Source of the DNA: an uncultured Clostridia bacterium
Lineage (GTDB): Bacteria; Bacillota; Clostridia; TANB77; CAG-508
Assembly (NCBI GenBank): GCA_934122155.1
Contig: CAKOVX010000001.1
Location: forward strand, 182,647 to 246,646
Length of the DNA stretch: 64,000 nucleotides
Direction of reading: 5' to 3'
The notes under the pieces are model-generated. The model was given only the letters and a program-made list of their open reading frames with translations. It was not told the DNA's origin and did no database searches. A program made the translations under genes and the position numbers. Positions 44,001-52,577 of the stretch are shown here, one piece after another (positions within the stretch are counted from its first letter, which is position 1; each line of letters starts with the position of its first letter).

Positions 44001-46451
44001 AGAATTATTATTTTGTGATATACTATTGTTAACAGTAGATATATTGTTATTTGTATCTACAGAAGAACTAATTCCCTTAGGCAATTGGAGCCTAGTAGTG
44101 GGTAGTTCTTTTATTATGCCTTCATCTATATCATATAGTAAATTGCCTTTTGCTATTTCTGTTTTCATAAATCTATCATAATTATTCTTTCCATATGCAC
44201 TTGTTAATCTATTAGAAAGAAAATCAATATTACCTATTTGTCCATTATAATTTACTTCTATACTTGCTATTATAGGTCTTTCATTTGTGTCGGCTAGATC
44301 TGTGATAACAACAATACTGTCTTTATTACTTGAAGACTGCAAAACATTTAGTGGATTCGCTATAGCTTCTGGTATCTTCTTTATTGTTTCAATTGGCAAT
44401 CCGTGCATTTGGTCTGTACCATCGCTACTTTCTTTTATTATACTTTTCAATTTTCCTTGTTTTAATACCATCTCTTCGTTATTTAATCCTATTTTTTTAA
44501 GGATTGTTGGAGTCTCTCCTAAATATAGAAAGTCTCCACTAGGTAATTTATTTTCTACATACTTATCTATTTGTTCCGAAAAAGTACCGTTACGTTTCAA
44601 AATACTTCTTATTTTTTCTTTATTATTATTTGCATCTTCTAAAGAGTTAATATTTTGCCTTATTGAACTAATATCTGCATCTGATACTTCACTCATATTG
44701 TTTAATACATCTAACATCATTGTTTTATAATCTTCTGATATATTGCTATTTGTTATTTCTTTACTTGCCATTTGTTTCAATTGATTTGAATATGTGTTTT
44801 CTGTGTTTACTGTTGGCCAAAAATTTTGTTCTACATTTGTATTGCTACTTGTTTGTTGCTCTTGTGTTATATATCCATCTTCATTTATTACTTTTTGAGC
44901 CTCATTTATCCAAAAGTTAGTTTCTGAATCTAATTTTGCTTCTTTTTCAGCAAAACTTTCTCCTCCTAATCCTAACAAATTCATAGCTATAGTACTTATA
45001 GTAGTTACCTTTGCTGTTTCTTTTGTGTTGTTCCACCACTCTTCAAAACTTGGCAAATCTTTATTATTAACTAATTTATCTATAATGTTGTCTATATTAT
45101 CTTCTAAAAACTCTTCAATATTCTCTCCCGCAACACCAGTTACTCTATTAGCAATTTCTTTTCCTACTTTAGATCTAAAAGTATTCGAAATCCAATTTGT
45201 TACTTGATTTTGAACTGAACTTTTGCTTCCTCTTATTGTTAAAATATTGGCGTCAAATAAATCTTCAAGTTTTTTTGCAACTATTCCTTTGGCAGTTCCT
45301 GTAATTACAGCTTGTGCTATATTATCCGGATTTTCTGCTAAAACTTCTTGAGATGAACTTCCAGCGACGCCTATTCCTTGTAATGTTGAGCCACTAGTTC
45401 CTGTAGCTTCTCCAAGTAGTGCATCCATTAGCTGTCTTCCCATTGTACTCGCTACACTTCCAATTTTTTTTATCGTTCCATTTTCAACTCCTTGATTTCC
45501 ACTTGCAATTGTATTGAAAGAACTATTTGTATATCCGCCTTCAGCAACTGCTTTTTCATAAGCTTTTTTAGATTTTTCTTCTATATCTTTATTGCCTAAA
45601 AATCCTGCAACTGCTCCAGTTCCTTTCGCCATTGTTGCTTCAATAGTTTTTGATGCGTCTATAAATCCTCCAACACTTTGTAGCATTCCACCTGCTAGAT
45701 TTAGACCAGTATTTAGTAGTCCTGCTTTTATTGGGTGGTCTTCAGCTATTTCATTTATTGCATTAGCTTGTTTTTGTTGTGCTACCTGGTTTAATTCTGT
45801 CAAATTTTTATAGTCATCAGTATTGTACTCCCATGCTTTTTTTCTTGCTAAAGCTAATCTCGAATCTTTAGAAGATACTACAGGAGCATTATTTTTAGCA
45901 AGTTCTGCTGGCGTTGCATCACTCATATTAGCAGTTGCCTGGTTCGCCATAGGTAAATCGTATGGAAGTTTTAAGCTTTCTCTACTATTTTGTGAATATA
46001 ATTTTTCTTGCTGTTTATGTAATTCTTCTGCGTATTCATTTGCTTCCTCCACAGAATCAAACTTGCCAAGATATTCTCCAGTTCTGTAGTAGTTGTTAAT
46101 AGCTTCACTATCACTAACTATTTTGCCGTTTACCACAGTAGGAACTAATACCTCTTTTCCTTCTTCGTCTTGAAAAGACATACTTCTAACCGTGCTAATG
46201 CTTCCATCATCATTCTTAACAATAGGTCTATTTGTTAAGTCTATATTTCCCTTGCCATATTTATTTGTATATGGATATTTTGTTCTACTGCTATATGAAT
46301 TATTTCTTTCTGAGAGTCTTGATAACTTTGCTGTCGGTAACTCTTGAGAGCTTGATGTATCTCTTGTTGTTTGTTTTTCTTCTTCCATTGCAGTTGCTAT
46401 TTTATTTATTTTTTTCTTTTCTTCATCTGACAATTTAAATTTTATTGCCAT
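41022..46451 (-). CDS. Giant internal-virion/ejection-type protein with MuF C-terminal-like domain
   Basis: 1809 aa, AGGAGG upstream. N-terminal segment (about 55-150) with GNIDLTNRPIVKNDDGSIST and YLGKFDSVEEANEYAEELHK, a domain seen in large phage proteins. A Gly/Ala-rich region with hydrophobic helices (about 235-420) follows. At about 640-790 DFLYLGETPTILKKIGL...IASIEVNYNG...RLTSAYG resembles the phage MuF C-terminal domain. Then a helical LPD-type part (ANPRTHIRNIVGNTAMGG near 1055) and membrane-like helices (ISKGLTGTGIALVGYALANC, about 1285-1305). In short-tailed phages such large polyvalent proteins are packed in the head and ejected with the DNA. It is not a siphophage tape measure, as there are no tail-tube genes. 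Confidence 0.75.
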   Translation of the reverse strand: MAIKFKLSDEEKKKINKIATAMEEEKQTTRDTSSSQELPTAKLSRLSERNNSYSSRTKYPYTNKYGKGNIDLTNRPIVKNDDGSISTVRSMSFQDEEGKEVLVPTVVNGKIVSDSEAINNYYRTGEYLGKFDSVEEANEYAEELHKQQEKLYSQNSRESLKLPYDLPMANQATANMSDATPAELAKNNAPVVSSKDSRLALARKKAWEYNTDDYKNLTELNQVAQQKQANAINEIAEDHPIKAGLLNTGLNLAGGMLQSVGGFIDASKTIEATMAKGTGAVAGFLGNKDIEEKSKKAYEKAVAEGGYTNSSFNTIASGNQGVENGTIKKIGSVASTMGRQLMDALLGEATGTSGSTLQGIGVAGSSSQEVLAENPDNIAQAVITGTAKGIVAKKLEDLFDANILTIRGSKSSVQNQVTNWISNTFRSKVGKEIANRVTGVAGENIEEFLEDNIDNIIDKLVNNKDLPSFEEWWNNTKETAKVTTISTIAMNLLGLGGESFAEKEAKLDSETNFWINEAQKVINEDGYITQEQQTSSNTNVEQNFWPTVNTENTYSNQLKQMASKEITNSNISEDYKTMMLDVLNNMSEVSDADISSIRQNINSLEDANNNKEKIRSILKRNGTFSEQIDKYVENKLPSGDFLYLGETPTILKKIGLNNEEMVLKQGKLKSIIKESSDGTDQMHGLPIETIKKIPEAIANPLNVLQSSSNKDSIVVITDLADTNERPIIASIEVNYNGQIGNIDFLSNRLTSAYGKNNYDRFMKTEIAKGNLLYDIDEGIIKELPTTRLQLPKGISSSVDTNNNISTVNNSISQNNNSVKNTITDNYMQKKQNNSNELETSEWTKRKKEGEKGRKHYESIIRSNYTTDEAKAIAKSLMGTDTYVPESNSKQLELADDRISTTGADSELASLLSRATTGGTIKAEDIAIGERLIQYYSKTGNKTKLQDAIQATAMAGTTAGQTVQAMSLLNHQTPEGQAVWLQRSVDKMNKDLKRTRGEDAEQFKLTPEMLNKITNSENAKVLEQNLNEVYKELGQQVTKTTAQKIDAWRYFSMLANPRTHIRNIVGNTAMGGVQGIKNKVAGGIESAVSKINPDMERNHTVIPASKEVKAFAKADIENVVDRLGLNENKYNPKTRLENNMRTFKSDAMENTIGKAFDLNNKALEAEDGWGLKAGYVKALSEYMTANKLTPDTITDQQLGKARNFAIEQAKEATFHQDSQLASLINQLSNKNKFSKFVLDATLPFKKTPINVAKAGLEYSPVGLVKSAVYDTVQLRKGNITANKYIDNISKGLTGTGIALVGYALANCGVLKATGSDDEDKEKFEEGRGSQNYAITIGNNTYSLDWLAPSGIPLFIGAECYELMKTQKEKKTSSSDEDEYYNKVVDASMNILDSFSNAMNPMTEMSMLSGLTSALKSYDQGSSKMLAGIGTNSIKSYVNQFIPTALGQIAKTTDEYERNTTSTKTGVLPKAIDTTRTQIMNKIPGLRQKLPIKTDIWGQEQKQSDNIALRALENAVFPWARKKLNSNNVDKEITKVYENTGESSVFPDTINKNLTIDKKKYVMTSKEFAKYRKQFGETSYELLKNLINSDGYKKLSDSQKQLAIEKVYSYSTEQVKIDYARQNCLKNEQSTLSQVTNAIKKVGGNTSNYFEFLANTQGLDKDSEKLEVLANSKYDEKTKKAIYENSIGKKDTKYDIVKESFTGSGLNMSKYLQYKAQEFKADKKDDGTVNGKSITGSKKDKVFDYIDSIKGATYTQKLILYALEYKPSSSSDREIIENHVRKLPNKTAKEKLEIMSKFAGVTVYKNNSYTY

Positions 46452-46460
46452 AATTCCCTC

Positions 46461-47600
46461 CTATTGTTTGCTCCAATATTTAATTACTTCGTCTGGAGAA
46501 CTGAAATATTTTCCGGAATATTTATCATAAATTTTTTGGCTAACTCCTGGACCAGCTACATGTTGCAAACCCTTAATAATATCTTGTAAAGTAATATTTT
46601 GAGTAGTTTCAGTATTTGTTTTAGTACTGTCTCCAAATGTTTTTGAACTACTAGAACTATTGCTTTTTCTCGAACCACTTGTGCTTCTCGAACTACCCGA
46701 GCTAGTAGCTTTTTTTTTTGACAATTCATATTGTTTTAACGCTAAATCATATTCTTTTTGCCATTGACTATCTGAAACCTTATCTCTACTTACTTGATAA
46801 TTATAATCTCTATCATTCATTGTTTTTGTATAATCATAATTTGCAAAATTCATATAATTGCTTAATGCATCTTGATATTTTTGATATGCTAATTGATTGC
46901 CATATTTTTGTAACTCTAGTTTTGCATTTTCAATATCAGCTAACAATTCGTTTTCTTTTGCCATGTATTGTAATTGTGTATTATTTAATTCTTGATTTAT
47001 ATTTTGAATTGATTTATCTCTATTGGCTTGCAATGAAGCTAAATTATTGCCATAAGCATTCTCAATGTTTGCATATGCACTTCCCACAGTTCCTGTTTTG
47101 TCTAAACCTGCTTGCGACAATTGTTGTTCCATTGATTTTTTTGCTAGCATAGAATTAATGTATGCTTGTCTAGCATTATCATTGTATGATTGCATCACAT
47201 CGTCTTTTTGTGCATTTATTTGATTTGTTGCTATTTGTTGTTGGTTTGCTAATGCATTTTTTCTATTTTCAGCTATTTTTTCATATTGTGCTAGTAATGC
47301 TTGCGAATCATTTCCAACATTTGATGTAGCTTTATTTGCGTAATCTTCTGCTAGCTGTTGTGTTGTTTTTGTAGGTTGAGTGGGTTGAGCCTGAGTTGTT
47401 TGTGTTGGTTGTGTAGCAACTGTAGTTCCAGTAGTTTTAACTGTATTTGTTTGTCCTGGTAATTTTAACGTATTTCCCGTATATATCAAGTTAGCATTTT
47501 TTATATATGGGTTTAGTCCCATAAGAGTACTTACACTTGTATTATATCTTTTTGCTATTCCGCTTAATGTATCTCCACTTTTTATTTTATATGTTGACAT
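46461..47600 (-). CDS. LysM-domain virion protein
   Basis: 379 aa, AGGAGG upstream. N-terminal LysM motif ([17 protein letters not shown], residues 4-48) that binds peptidoglycan, a Thr/Gln-rich linker (49-85), a long Ala/Gln/Asn-rich coiled coil (about 90-300) and a Ser-rich tail. It ends 10 bases upstream of the giant gene, so it is probably a second internal or ejection protein that helps the DNA channel cross the cell wall. A late-made lysis accessory is less likely. Confidence 0.75.
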   Translation of the reverse strand: MSTYKIKSGDTLSGIAKRYNTSVSTLMGLNPYIKNANLIYTGNTLKLPGQTNTVKTTGTTVATQPTQTTQAQPTQPTKTTQQLAEDYANKATSNVGNDSQALLAQYEKIAENRKNALANQQQIATNQINAQKDDVMQSYNDNARQAYINSMLAKKSMEQQLSQAGLDKTGTVGSAYANIENAYGNNLASLQANRDKSIQNINQELNNTQLQYMAKENELLADIENAKLELQKYGNQLAYQKYQDALSNYMNFANYDYTKTMNDRDYNYQVSRDKVSDSQWQKEYDLALKQYELSKKKATSSGSSRSTSGSRKSNSSSSSKTFGDSTKTNTETTQNITLQDIIKGLQHVAGPGVSQKIYDKYSGKYFSSPDEVIKYWSKQ

Positions 47601-47619
47601 CTTTCCCTCCTAAAAAATA

Positions 47620-47640
47620 AGCTAGGCATATAGCCTAGCT
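47620..47640 (-). terminator. Terminator of the lysis module
   Basis: AGCTAGGC-TATAT-GCCTAGCT followed by TATTTTTT on the minus strand, right after the endolysin stop. Confidence 0.88.
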
Positions 47641-47641
47641 A

Positions 47642-48619
47642 TTATTTCATTTGAATACCATCTATTGTGTGGCCAAAAATTCCTGCATAACTTTCTGTTC
47701 CTGTTTCTGTTTTGCTATTTACCCAAGCTAACCAGCCGTCCTCAATTGTGTGTACTCTGTAATCTACATGGCCTTTTGTTGATTTGATTTTTATGCAATC
47801 AATAGGTTGTCCATATATTCCAGCGTAAGAATCTGGATTATTTTTATCGTTCTTTTTGTAATCTTTACTATTAACAGCACCTAACCAATTTCCACCTTTA
47901 ATATGTGCTTCATATATAATATCCCCATTTTCTGGAATACATCTAAAACCTGAAATTGGTCTTCCGTAAATACCTGCATATCCATCCGCTGTATTATCGC
48001 ATTTATTTACTTCTGGCAACCATTTGTTGGTATAGGCTTGATAAGTGATTACTCCTGTGCAGTCTGGCTCAATTGGTGTAGGTGTTGGCACTGGTATCGG
48101 TTTAATCTCTTCGTCATAAGCTGGCCTACCATATCCTGCTATATAATCTGATCCAACAGGATAATCCCATTTTGCTACTTCACTGTTGCCTGAATTGCCC
48201 TCAATCGTATAAACTCTGCCATTCTCAACCTTGTATACTAAACCAGTGTGATATATATCTCCTGCTTTTCCAAAGAAGATTTGGTCGCCCACTTCAGGTG
48301 TTTTATAAAATTGTCCTTTCTTTTTATAGAAATTCATTGAAAAACTACAGCCGGCTCCCGTTGATTTTTTAGGCTGACATAGTAATTCTAGTGCTTTATC
48401 TACTCCAAAGGCTTGTACAAAGCACCAGTCTACAAAAATATCGCACCAATCATAACCATTCTTCTTGCCATTATAAAAGCCCGCAATATTATCTAAATCG
48501 CGAGCATACTTATTATATTTTCCACTTGTATTTGCTGTTTTGCTATCAAGTTGTGAATTGCTCTTTTTTCCTTTGTACCCCACTTCATTTAGGGCTATTT
48601 CTATTGCTTTTTTTAGCAT
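47642..48619 (-). CDS. Endolysin: CHAP/NlpC-type amidase with cell-wall-binding repeats
   Basis: 325 aa. Catalytic domain residues 1-165: Cys59 (YDWCDIFVDW), His124 (DIYHTGLVY) and Asn142 (EGNSGN) form a cysteine-amidase/endopeptidase triad. A Pro-rich linker (about 172-184) leads to three repeats of about 45 residues, each with a Trp-Leu motif and YAGI(Y/F)G, like clostridial hydrophobic-W cell-wall-binding repeats. It degrades peptidoglycan for phage release. Confidence 0.88.
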   Translation of the reverse strand: MLKKAIEIALNEVGYKGKKSNSQLDSKTANTSGKYNKYARDLDNIAGFYNGKKNGYDWCDIFVDWCFVQAFGVDKALELLCQPKKSTGAGCSFSMNFYKKKGQFYKTPEVGDQIFFGKAGDIYHTGLVYKVENGRVYTIEGNSGNSEVAKWDYPVGSDYIAGYGRPAYDEEIKPIPVPTPTPIEPDCTGVITYQAYTNKWLPEVNKCDNTADGYAGIYGRPISGFRCIPENGDIIYEAHIKGGNWLGAVNSKDYKKNDKNNPDSYAGIYGQPIDCIKIKSTKGHVDYRVHTIEDGWLAWVNSKTETGTESYAGIFGHTIDGIQMK

Positions 48620-48623
48620 AAGC

Positions 48624-48824
48624 TTACTCTCCTTTATTTTTGTAATTTATATTTGAAATTCCTAATACTGCGCCCATAAAAGTTGTAACTGCTGTCATTA
48701 TTGTTAGGACTATGTCGGTACAACCAACGTTAAAGCAATTAAGTATTACACCAGTTAATGTAGTTAGAGCTGGTAAAAATACTAATGTGATCCATTTCAA
48801 TACATCATATACTTTGTTACTCAT
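48624..48824 (-). CDS. Phage holin
   Basis: 66 aa from ATG 48824, with GGAGAG upstream. Two membrane helices (WITLVFLPALTTLTGVIL and IVLTIMTAVTTFMGAVLG) and a short basic tail match the small holins of Firmicute phages. It lies five bases before the endolysin gene and opens the membrane for it. Confidence 0.85.
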   Translation of the reverse strand: MSNKVYDVLKWITLVFLPALTTLTGVILNCFNVGCTDIVLTIMTAVTTFMGAVLGISNINYKNKGE

Positions 48825-48826
48825 AA

Positions 48827-49183
48827 TCAATCTCTCCTTTCCTTCAAAATTATTAAATCTTCATGTATTGCTTGAAACCCTGCTATTGCTCTCTCGTCGT
48901 GCTGTTTAAATTCTGTATTTGTGTTATCCATGCTAGTTTTTAACAGATTTAAGCTTTCTGCTATATTCCTATTGGATGCTGACAGTTCGCCCAGCAGCTT
49001 ACTAGTAGATTCTCTTTCTGCTTTTTTCTCTTCTTGTTCTTCCTTCCTTTTAACCTCATCTTGAGCTTCTTTATCTTTTCGGTCTTTCCTGTCAAGGTAC
49101 AAAAATACAATAAAAAGAACAGCCATAGTAACTGTTCCGCCGTTTGCAAGAAGAATATTTATGAGATTATTCGTTTCTTCCAT
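48827..49183 (-). CDS. Membrane-anchored coiled-coil lysis protein (BhlA/XhlA-like)
   Basis: 118 aa: an N-terminal membrane helix (GGTVTMAVLFIVFLYLD, about 14-30), then a highly charged coiled coil. Such proteins accompany holins in Bacillus and clostridial phages, as second holin or lysis regulator. It overlaps or touches the holin gene. AGGAGAAAC lies before the start. Confidence 0.75.
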   Translation of the reverse strand: MEETNNLINILLANGGTVTMAVLFIVFLYLDRKDRKDKEAQDEVKRKEEQEEKKAERESTSKLLGELSASNRNIAESLNLLKTSMDNTNTEFKQHDERAIAGFQAIHEDLIILKERRD

Positions 49184-49196
49184 AAGTTTCTCCTTT

Positions 49197-49484
49197 CTAA
49201 TAATCTTCTGAGCTCCTAAATTTATCTAATGTTTTTAAATAATCATATGCTTGTTCTATAGTCATATTTTCTGTATAATCTTTATTGATATATTCAGTAT
49301 CTATAAATACATCTATAGATTGTGCATTTTGTATAGCAACTTTTTCTTCCTCTCGTTTTTCTTCAGATGTATATGAACCTACTTCAATTATAGTAGATAC
49401 ATTTGTTATATTGTTTAAACTTACTATTCTGTGATAATTCACTATTACTCCATTATCTAATGTTATTTCTTTTTTTAAGCCCAT
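49197..49484 (-). CDS. Small phage protein of unknown function
   Basis: 95 aa with a beta-rich first half (LKKEITLDNGVIVNYHRIVS) and an acidic second half. It follows the fibre gene by ten bases with AGGAGG upstream. Proteins of this form are common after the fibre gene in clostridial phages and may be a fibre chaperone or a packaging accessory. Confidence 0.7.
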   Translation of the reverse strand: MGLKKEITLDNGVIVNYHRIVSLNNITNVSTIIEVGSYTSEEKREEEKVAIQNAQSIDVFIDTEYINKDYTENMTIEQAYDYLKTLDKFRSSEDY

Positions 49485-49494
49485 AAAAACCTCC

Positions 49495-51600
49495 TCAATT
49501 CCATAATTCCACTTTTGTTATATATAATTTATTACTGTCGCTTGCCGGATTAGACGAGCTAAAATAAACATCAGCTTGACTGTTTCTCGATATTGTTATT
49601 GTTGTTCCATTTATCTCAAAAAGTGCAGAATTTATCATCATAAGACTGTTAGAAATATTTTTTCTAATAATTGTTCCATAAATGGTACAATTAGCATCTC
49701 CAGCGCCTGAAAAAGTAGTTGACCCATATTGTCCGTCATCATTTTTATAAGTTATTCTTATATGTTTATAATTATTAGCACTATAAGACAAAGTTACTGT
49801 TCCTGAAGTTCCTGACGCATTATTGTAAGCAGTAAGAACAGCTGCAACTCTAGCTCCATTCACATACAAATCTTTATTGAAATAAAATGGTATATTAGCC
49901 GAACTGTATATATGACAATAACTTGAATTTTGTGAACCTATCGAAACGGTGTTTCCATTATTAGTTGACTTGAGTAGCCCCCCGTTTGCACACATGTCCT
50001 TTCCTTCAATATTTGCTCTACCATTCTTTTGTCCATTACTAAATTTATAATCAGTAATCGGATAAGTTGTTTTATTTCCAGTACCAGCTCGATAATTAAT
50101 ATATATATTAGTCGTACTCTCTGATGCAAAATTAAATTCATTATTAGCATATATGAAATTATTATTAGCTGAAGAAAATTGCCCGGTTATTGTTCCTCCA
50201 TCAGTTGTTATGACTCTTCTATTGTTTTCATACAAGCTTCCATTTATATTCACATCATCTTTACCAATATCGATTATAGGTAAGCCTCTTGTAACAGTGG
50301 TACTGTATGTATTACTTATAAAATAGTCGCTTAACACAAATTCAAAATTAAATGCTTCTGTATAACTAAAATCTGTTCCTAGTTCTCCTGAAAAAGTAAA
50401 ATTATTACCACTTCTAGTTGCTGTTACCGTGATATAATTTCCCCAGCTTGTATCTGTCGACTTTTTATATCTCCATTTTAATTCGAAACTATTGGTTTTC
50501 ACACCAAAACTTCCATTGTAGCATAAACCTTGGACGCTAGCATTTATCGTGTTTGAAGTAGTTGTTGGTCTGCTTAATAGTGCTGATACAATAACAGGTT
50601 TAATGTATTCAATAAATTCTTTAGTAATATTTTCGGTAGCAGTTAGCCCTCTGCTGTCAGTACAAGTTAAATTAAATGTATCACTATCAACTGAATTTAT
50701 AGTTGATGTTGACGTTGTTTTTGTTTGACTACCATTTACTACTTTAACTGAGCTAATTGTCGCACTATTCTTAGCTATTGCCGTTATAACTACTTTTGCG
50801 TTTGATATATATCTAATTAGCTTGTTTTTATTGCCAGTTGCTTGAATTGCTGATGTGTTTGTATCTTCTACTATACCACTAATCGTTGGATTACTATTTA
50901 CAACAAAGGCATTGAATGTACAAGTCGATGTTCCAATAAGTGTATTTCCTGAATATGTGCTACAAGTTATTGTTCCTTTCCCTGAATTTGCATTTGGTAT
51001 TTTTGCATAAAAAGATGCTGGAATTGTCCAACCTATACTTGTGCCTGATGTTTTTGTTGCTATCGTTCCTGTCAAACCTTGAAAACTATATGTAAGTGTA
51101 TGTGTAAAGCTAGAACTTGCTCTGTTAATATTTATTGTAGTTGCACTTCCAATATTTCCGTCTGCACAAGTTACTGAGCTTGTTCTTGGAATTGTTGGTA
51201 ACTCTATTGTTCTGCTTATGCTACCATTTGGATAATAACTACTCAATTTTCCATCAAAAGAAAATGTTATAACAATTGTTTTTTTACCGTCTGCTGAATG
51301 CGAAATTTCTGCATTTGGACTTATATTCAATACTGATTTATACCCATTGGAGCCTAAATCATATTTAGGATTTTTTGTTATTGAATACAACTGACTTCCA
51401 CTTGTTTCCTTAATTGAAAAAGCAGCACTCGAGGTACTGTTGTATGGATAGTATGTACTATTATTTCTTTTCACATATCCTTGAACACTAGTAATAGTTG
51501 TTTTATTGGTTGCTATGTTTTGCGAATATGTTACATCTACCTTTAAATTAAATCCCTTTGACGGAGTTCCTATATCCCCATTGAAACTAATTGTTGCCAT
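49495..51600 (-). CDS. Tail fibre / receptor-binding protein (DUF859-like)
   Basis: 701 aa of repetitive Ser/Thr/Asn beta-structure. Residues about 1-440 (IPRTSSVTCADGNIGS, FTHTLTYSF...) match the DUF859 siphophage tail proteins of Firmicutes. The later part carries a collagen-free shaft and C-terminal knob (IDIGKDDVNINGSLYENNRR near 445). Likely binds host cell-wall polysaccharide. Confidence 0.8.
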   Translation of the reverse strand: MATISFNGDIGTPSKGFNLKVDVTYSQNIATNKTTITSVQGYVKRNNSTYYPYNSTSSAAFSIKETSGSQLYSITKNPKYDLGSNGYKSVLNISPNAEISHSADGKKTIVITFSFDGKLSSYYPNGSISRTIELPTIPRTSSVTCADGNIGSATTININRASSSFTHTLTYSFQGLTGTIATKTSGTSIGWTIPASFYAKIPNANSGKGTITCSTYSGNTLIGTSTCTFNAFVVNSNPTISGIVEDTNTSAIQATGNKNKLIRYISNAKVVITAIAKNSATISSVKVVNGSQTKTTSTSTINSVDSDTFNLTCTDSRGLTATENITKEFIEYIKPVIVSALLSRPTTTSNTINASVQGLCYNGSFGVKTNSFELKWRYKKSTDTSWGNYITVTATRSGNNFTFSGELGTDFSYTEAFNFEFVLSDYFISNTYSTTVTRGLPIIDIGKDDVNINGSLYENNRRVITTDGGTITGQFSSANNNFIYANNEFNFASESTTNIYINYRAGTGNKTTYPITDYKFSNGQKNGRANIEGKDMCANGGLLKSTNNGNTVSIGSQNSSYCHIYSSANIPFYFNKDLYVNGARVAAVLTAYNNASGTSGTVTLSYSANNYKHIRITYKNDDGQYGSTTFSGAGDANCTIYGTIIRKNISNSLMMINSALFEINGTTITISRNSQADVYFSSSNPASDSNKLYITKVELWN

Positions 51601-51604
51601 TTTT

Positions 51605-52576
51605 TTATCCTCCTATCCAGTGAATATGGGTTCTTTTCTCACTATTTACAGTTGTTTTCATAAGTTTTAAATACCCCATTTCCACTTCACCTGTTGCTTT
51701 TAAGTCTACCGTTTCCATACCATCTTTATCATACTTGGCTATTTGCTTTCCATAAGCGTACATGTATGTACCAGTATTATTCATTGTTGTACTAAATTCG
51801 CTATCAGATTTACCTACGCTGACACCAGCCTCGTTTATATCAACCGTTGTGTTCTTTACTGTTTTAACACCCTCATTATTTATTTTATCTATTTGTATTT
51901 GTAAACCTTGTGCTGTTGTAGTCACAGTAGTTTGTTGCTGTTTTATAATATCTATATCGTCTTTTAGTGTTTGATTTTCGGCTTCGATTTGTTCGGCTGT
52001 TAGATAGTCATTGTTTAGTCTAGTTGTCGTTTCAGTTACTTGTGAAGATATTTGTCCTAAATTTGTGGATATTTCAACTGTCCTCTCTGTTATATCATTG
52101 AAATTATTATCTATTTCTTCTTTCATAGAATCTACATAATCAATAGTGCTATATGATACTTTTTTCTTCCAATCGCTTTCTTCGTATCCTTTTCTCCCAA
52201 CGGTAGTAACTAAGATCTCTCCTCTTTTTCCTTCCGGGTGGTCTGTGTCAGATTGTAAAATCCACATATCTCCTGCATTATAGTTTTCCGGCTTTGTTAG
52301 ATAAGTTTTATTCTTATTTTTTGCTTCTTCTTTTGCTCCACTTTCTGTCGTCCAATCTTCATCATTATATAATCCTATTGTTCTTGTGTTTATACAAGTA
52401 TAGACTATATTGCCATCTATCCAAGTATCTCCTTTGTAATAAGGTGGTTTTGGCTTTGAACCATAATTTCTACTAACATTTGAATACTGTGAGTTAATTT
52501 TTTCTTCAGTACTTGACAACCTTTTATTTAAATATCCCAAATTAACCGAATCTTCATCATATTTAGGTTCTCCCAT
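51605..52576 (-). CDS. Tail/baseplate-type structural protein with coiled coil
   Basis: 323 aa. Two repeats with Trp and Gly (KPPYYKGDTWIDGNIVYTC and ENYNAGDMWILQSD) resemble carbohydrate-binding or phage tail lectin modules. A coiled coil (about 170-225, ISTNLGQISSQVTETTTRLN) follows, then a beta-rich C-terminus ending HIHWIGG. It looks like the C-terminal part of prophage tail-spike proteins. It lies between the tail-hub and fibre genes. Confidence 0.7.
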   Translation of the reverse strand: MGEPKYDEDSVNLGYLNKRLSSTEEKINSQYSNVSRNYGSKPKPPYYKGDTWIDGNIVYTCINTRTIGLYNDEDWTTESGAKEEAKNKNKTYLTKPENYNAGDMWILQSDTDHPEGKRGEILVTTVGRKGYEESDWKKKVSYSTIDYVDSMKEEIDNNFNDITERTVEISTNLGQISSQVTETTTRLNNDYLTAEQIEAENQTLKDDIDIIKQQQTTVTTTAQGLQIQIDKINNEGVKTVKNTTVDINEAGVSVGKSDSEFSTTMNNTGTYMYAYGKQIAKYDKDGMETVDLKATGEVEMGYLKLMKTTVNSEKRTHIHWIGG

Positions 52577-52577
52577 C

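Noticed and set aside
49938..50150. 70-aa minus-strand frame inside the tail fibre gene
   Set aside because: Out of frame with the fibre, no ribosome site and low complexity.
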